5,656 nucleotides of DNA, from positions 1 through 5,656 of the forward strand of contig URWZ01000118.1 in assembly GCA_900551625.1 (NCBI GenBank), read 5' to 3'. The notes beneath the pieces were generated by a model. The model was not told the origin of the DNA. It searched no databases and saw only the letters and a list, made by a program, of their open reading frames with translations. Position numbers and translations under genes: made by a program. Below are positions 4,315-5,656 of this stretch, in pieces (the stretch's first letter is position 1; every line of letters starts with the position of its first letter). Source of the stretch: an uncultured Collinsella sp. Its GTDB lineage: Bacteria > Actinomycetota > Coriobacteriia > Coriobacteriales > Coriobacteriaceae.

Positions 4315-5052
4315 TTGTTTGTGTTATCTGATGAGCAGGCAAGCCAAATGCTGAGCCGTCTAATTTCGTATTGTAAAGACTATTCTTTGAAGGTCTCCGA
4401 CGATAGCCTTCGTGTCTGTATCCAGCATCTTGATCTTGTTCTGGAGTCCAATAAGACTACCAATCTAACGCGCATCCTGAATGTTGATGATGCAGCCGTC
4501 CTTCATATTCTTGACTCACTTGTTTTGCTACCCTATATTGATAAAGCTCCTGAAGGTGCTTTGCTTGATATGGGTACCGGTGCTGGATTCCCAGGTATTC
4601 CGTTGACTATTGCAAGTGGACGAAAGGCTACCTATATCGATTCCGTTGGCAAGAAAGTCGATGCAGTTAATTCCTTTGTTAAGAAGCTTGGCCTTAAGCA
4701 TGCTAATGCCGTTCACAATCGTCTTGAAGAATATGCTCGATCTCATAAGAAACAATTTACAGTTGTGACCGCCCGTGCGCTCGCACCATTACCGATTCTC
4801 GTTGAGTACGCTTCTCCTTTTCTAAAAGATGGTGGTCTTTTTGTTATTACGAAGGGGAATCCATCTGATGAAGAGCTTCAATCTGGTCTTGCGGCTGCAA
4901 AGATATGCGGCTTTACCATGCTTATGACGGACGACCTTGATTTGCCGAATGGTCTGGGTCACCGTGAATTTATTATCCTTAAAAAGACTCGTCAGGCATC
5001 TGTTTCTCTTCCGCGTGCTAATGGCATGGCAAAAAAGAATCCGCTTGCCTAG
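4315..5052 (+). CDS. rsmG: 16S rRNA (guanine527-N7)-methyltransferase RsmG
   Basis: A 245-residue protein from TTG 4315, normal for RsmG (GidB). It methylates N7 of G527 in 16S rRNA using S-adenosylmethionine. Key features are SNKTTNLTRI (45-54), the SAM-binding glycine-rich loop LLDMGTGAGFPGIPLTI (83-99), the acidic strand-end residue in YIDSVGKK (107-114), VTARALAPLP (151-160), KDGGLFVITKG (171-181) and the C-terminal LPRANGMAKKNPL. The start is TTG 4315 or GTG 4321 (two residues shorter); both suit the AAAGGAG upstream. Sampled segments are 38-48% G+C, clearly lower than the yidC side of the terminator. The stop abuts the first parS site, and parA follows. The promoter must lie between the terminator and 4310, but I see no convincing one. 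Confidence 0.95.
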   Translation: MFVLSDEQASQMLSRLISYCKDYSLKVSDDSLRVCIQHLDLVLESNKTTNLTRILNVDDAAVLHILDSLVLLPYIDKAPEGALLDMGTGAGFPGIPLTIASGRKATYIDSVGKKVDAVNSFVKKLGLKHANAVHNRLEEYARSHKKQFTVVTARALAPLPILVEYASPFLKDGGLFVITKGNPSDEELQSGLAAAKICGFTMLMTDDLDLPNGLGHREFIILKKTRQASVSLPRANGMAKKNPLA

Positions 5053-5053
5053 A

Positions 5054-5069
5054 TGTTTCACGTGAAACA
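5054..5069. promoter_or_regulatory. parS: parS site 1
   Basis: A perfect palindrome TGTTTCACGTGAAACA, identical to the bacterial consensus bound by chromosomal ParB (Spo0J). It begins one base after the rsmG stop codon, making an 18-base palindrome ATG...CAT at 5053-5070. Confidence 0.96.
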
Positions 5070-5083
5070 TAATGGATAGTGCT

Positions 5084-5115
5084 GATTGCAATGTTTCACG
5101 TGAAACATTGCAATC
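5084..5115. repeat. 32-bp perfect palindrome centred on parS site 2
   Basis: Seven bases GATTGCA (5084-5090) and their reverse complement TGCAATC (5109-5115) flank the 18-base parS palindrome, so all 32 bases are self-complementary. Sites 1 and 3 lack these arms. It could extrude as a cruciform or form a hairpin in rsmG mRNA. Confidence 0.9.
5092..5107. promoter_or_regulatory. parS: parS site 2
   Basis: Perfect TGTTTCACGTGAAACA, the middle of three. Its centre is 38 bp from site 1 and 39 bp from site 3. It is embedded in a longer palindrome. Confidence 0.96.
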
Positions 5116-5130
5116 GGTGTCGAATCGGAT

Positions 5131-5146
5131 TGTTTCACGTGAAACA
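5131..5146. promoter_or_regulatory. parS: parS site 3
   Basis: Perfect TGTTTCACGTGAAACA, 38 bases before the parA start codon. Its position suggests that ParB bound here could also affect parA transcription. Confidence 0.96.
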
Positions 5147-5184
5147 TCCTCCATTCAACAGCTTTAAATACACCAGGAGGGACC

Positions 5185-5656
5185 GTGGGATTTCGCGACG
5201 TTAAGCGTTCTAAGAGCGCAAAAGGCACGCGTATCATCGCTATCATCAACCAAAAAGGCGGCGTAGGTAAGTCCACCACAGCTGTAAATCTTGCAGCGGC
5301 GTTGGGTGAACTGGGTCGAAAGACGTTAATTGTCGATTTTGACCCACAGGGTAATAGTACGAGTGGTTTTGGAATCGAAAAAGAAGAGCTCGATCACTGC
5401 ATCTATGATGCATTGCTGAACGATGTTCCGGCAGAATCGCTCGTTCTTGATACAAATTGCAATAAGGTTTTTGTAATTCCGGCTACTATCCAGCTTGCAG
5501 GTGCGGAAATCGAACTTGTCAGTGCGATTGCCCGTGAAACTCGCTTAAAGGATCTACTTGAGCCTGTTCAGGATGAGTTTGATTTTATATTTATTGACTG
5601 TCCGCCATCGCTTGGTTTGCTAACCATTAATGCGTTAACAGCTGCGGATAGTGTTT
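5185..5656 (+). CDS. parA: Chromosome partitioning ATPase ParA (Soj), 5' part (cut by right window edge)
   Basis: Open from GTG 5185 to the window edge, 157 codons. The deviant Walker A motif KGGVGKST (24-31) carries the signature lysine K24. The A' motif LIVDFDPQGNST (48-59) and the Walker B region FDFIFIDCPPSLGLLTINAL (132-151) place it in the ParA/MinD family, and DPQGNST is typical of chromosomal ParA/Soj. ParA dimers bind DNA non-specifically and are released by ParB bound at parS, which moves origins apart. The start is set by AGGAGG (5175-5180), four bases upstream. About 13 basic residues precede the first strand. Three parS sites lie just upstream and parB is expected downstream. The last ~100 residues lie outside the window. 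Confidence 0.95.
   Translation, partial: MGFRDVKRSKSAKGTRIIAIINQKGGVGKSTTAVNLAAALGELGRKTLIVDFDPQGNSTSGFGIEKEELDHCIYDALLNDVPAESLVLDTNCNKVFVIPATIQLAGAEIELVSAIARETRLKDLLEPVQDEFDFIFIDCPPSLGLLTINALTAADSV

Noticed and set aside
5084..5115. The parS palindrome as an rsmG intrinsic terminator
   Set aside because: No T-run follows and the palindrome has no loop; function as a ParB site explains it better.
4822..5279. Minus-strand frames containing MFHVKH and VSRET peptides
   Set aside because: These peptides are translations of the parS palindromes, not genes.
1..5656. tRNA, rRNA or insertion-sequence features
   Set aside because: No cloverleaf, rRNA-like segment, transposase or terminal inverted repeats were seen on either strand.

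Overview
The window looks like the replication-origin region of an actinobacterial chromosome, most likely from class Coriobacteriia (Collinsella-like; the genus is inferred from gene order and general resemblance, not tested). Gene order on the right is rpmH-rnpA-yidD-yidC-jag-rsmG-parA. There is no mnmE/mnmG pair between jag and rsmG, as there would be in Bacillus. That arrangement is typical of Actinobacteria.

Left arm, minus strand (1-1745): the 5' part of dnaA runs off the left edge. It is preceded, 15 bases upstream in the same operon, by a 442-residue gene of unrecognised function. That protein has a stand-alone GHKL (SpoIIAB/histidine-kinase-type) ATPase fold, a long Gln/Pro/Tyr-rich linker and a C-terminal winged-helix-like segment. 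It lies between the presumed origin and dnaA, and it is the least explained element here.

Centre (1746-2090): a 345-base divergent intergenic region. Its left half is AT-rich (43 G/C in 120 bases at 1801-1920) and carries several copies of an 11-mer, AGTTYTCRACA, which resembles a divergent DnaA box. Three more exact copies lie inside the ATPase gene, so the origin may be two-part. The right half carries a near-consensus promoter and a leader hairpin for rpmH.

Right arm, plus strand (2091-5656): rpmH (L34), rnpA (RNase P protein), yidD and yidC (membrane protein insertion), and jag/khpB (KH-R3H RNA-binding protein) form a compact cluster that ends at a strong intrinsic terminator (4238-4269). 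After it, G+C falls from about 58% in sampled yidC sequence to about 38-48% in sampled rsmG and parA sequence. rsmG (16S rRNA m7G methyltransferase) is followed directly by three perfect parS sites about 38-39 bp apart, then by parA (soj), which runs off the right edge; parB is expected just beyond it. A further parS-like site lies in the dnaA domain II coding sequence.

All genes point away from the 1746-1988 region, as expected if replication starts there. Together they cover initiation (dnaA), origin segregation (parA/parS), translation and RNA processing (rpmH, rnpA, rsmG, jag) and membrane insertion (yidC/yidD).
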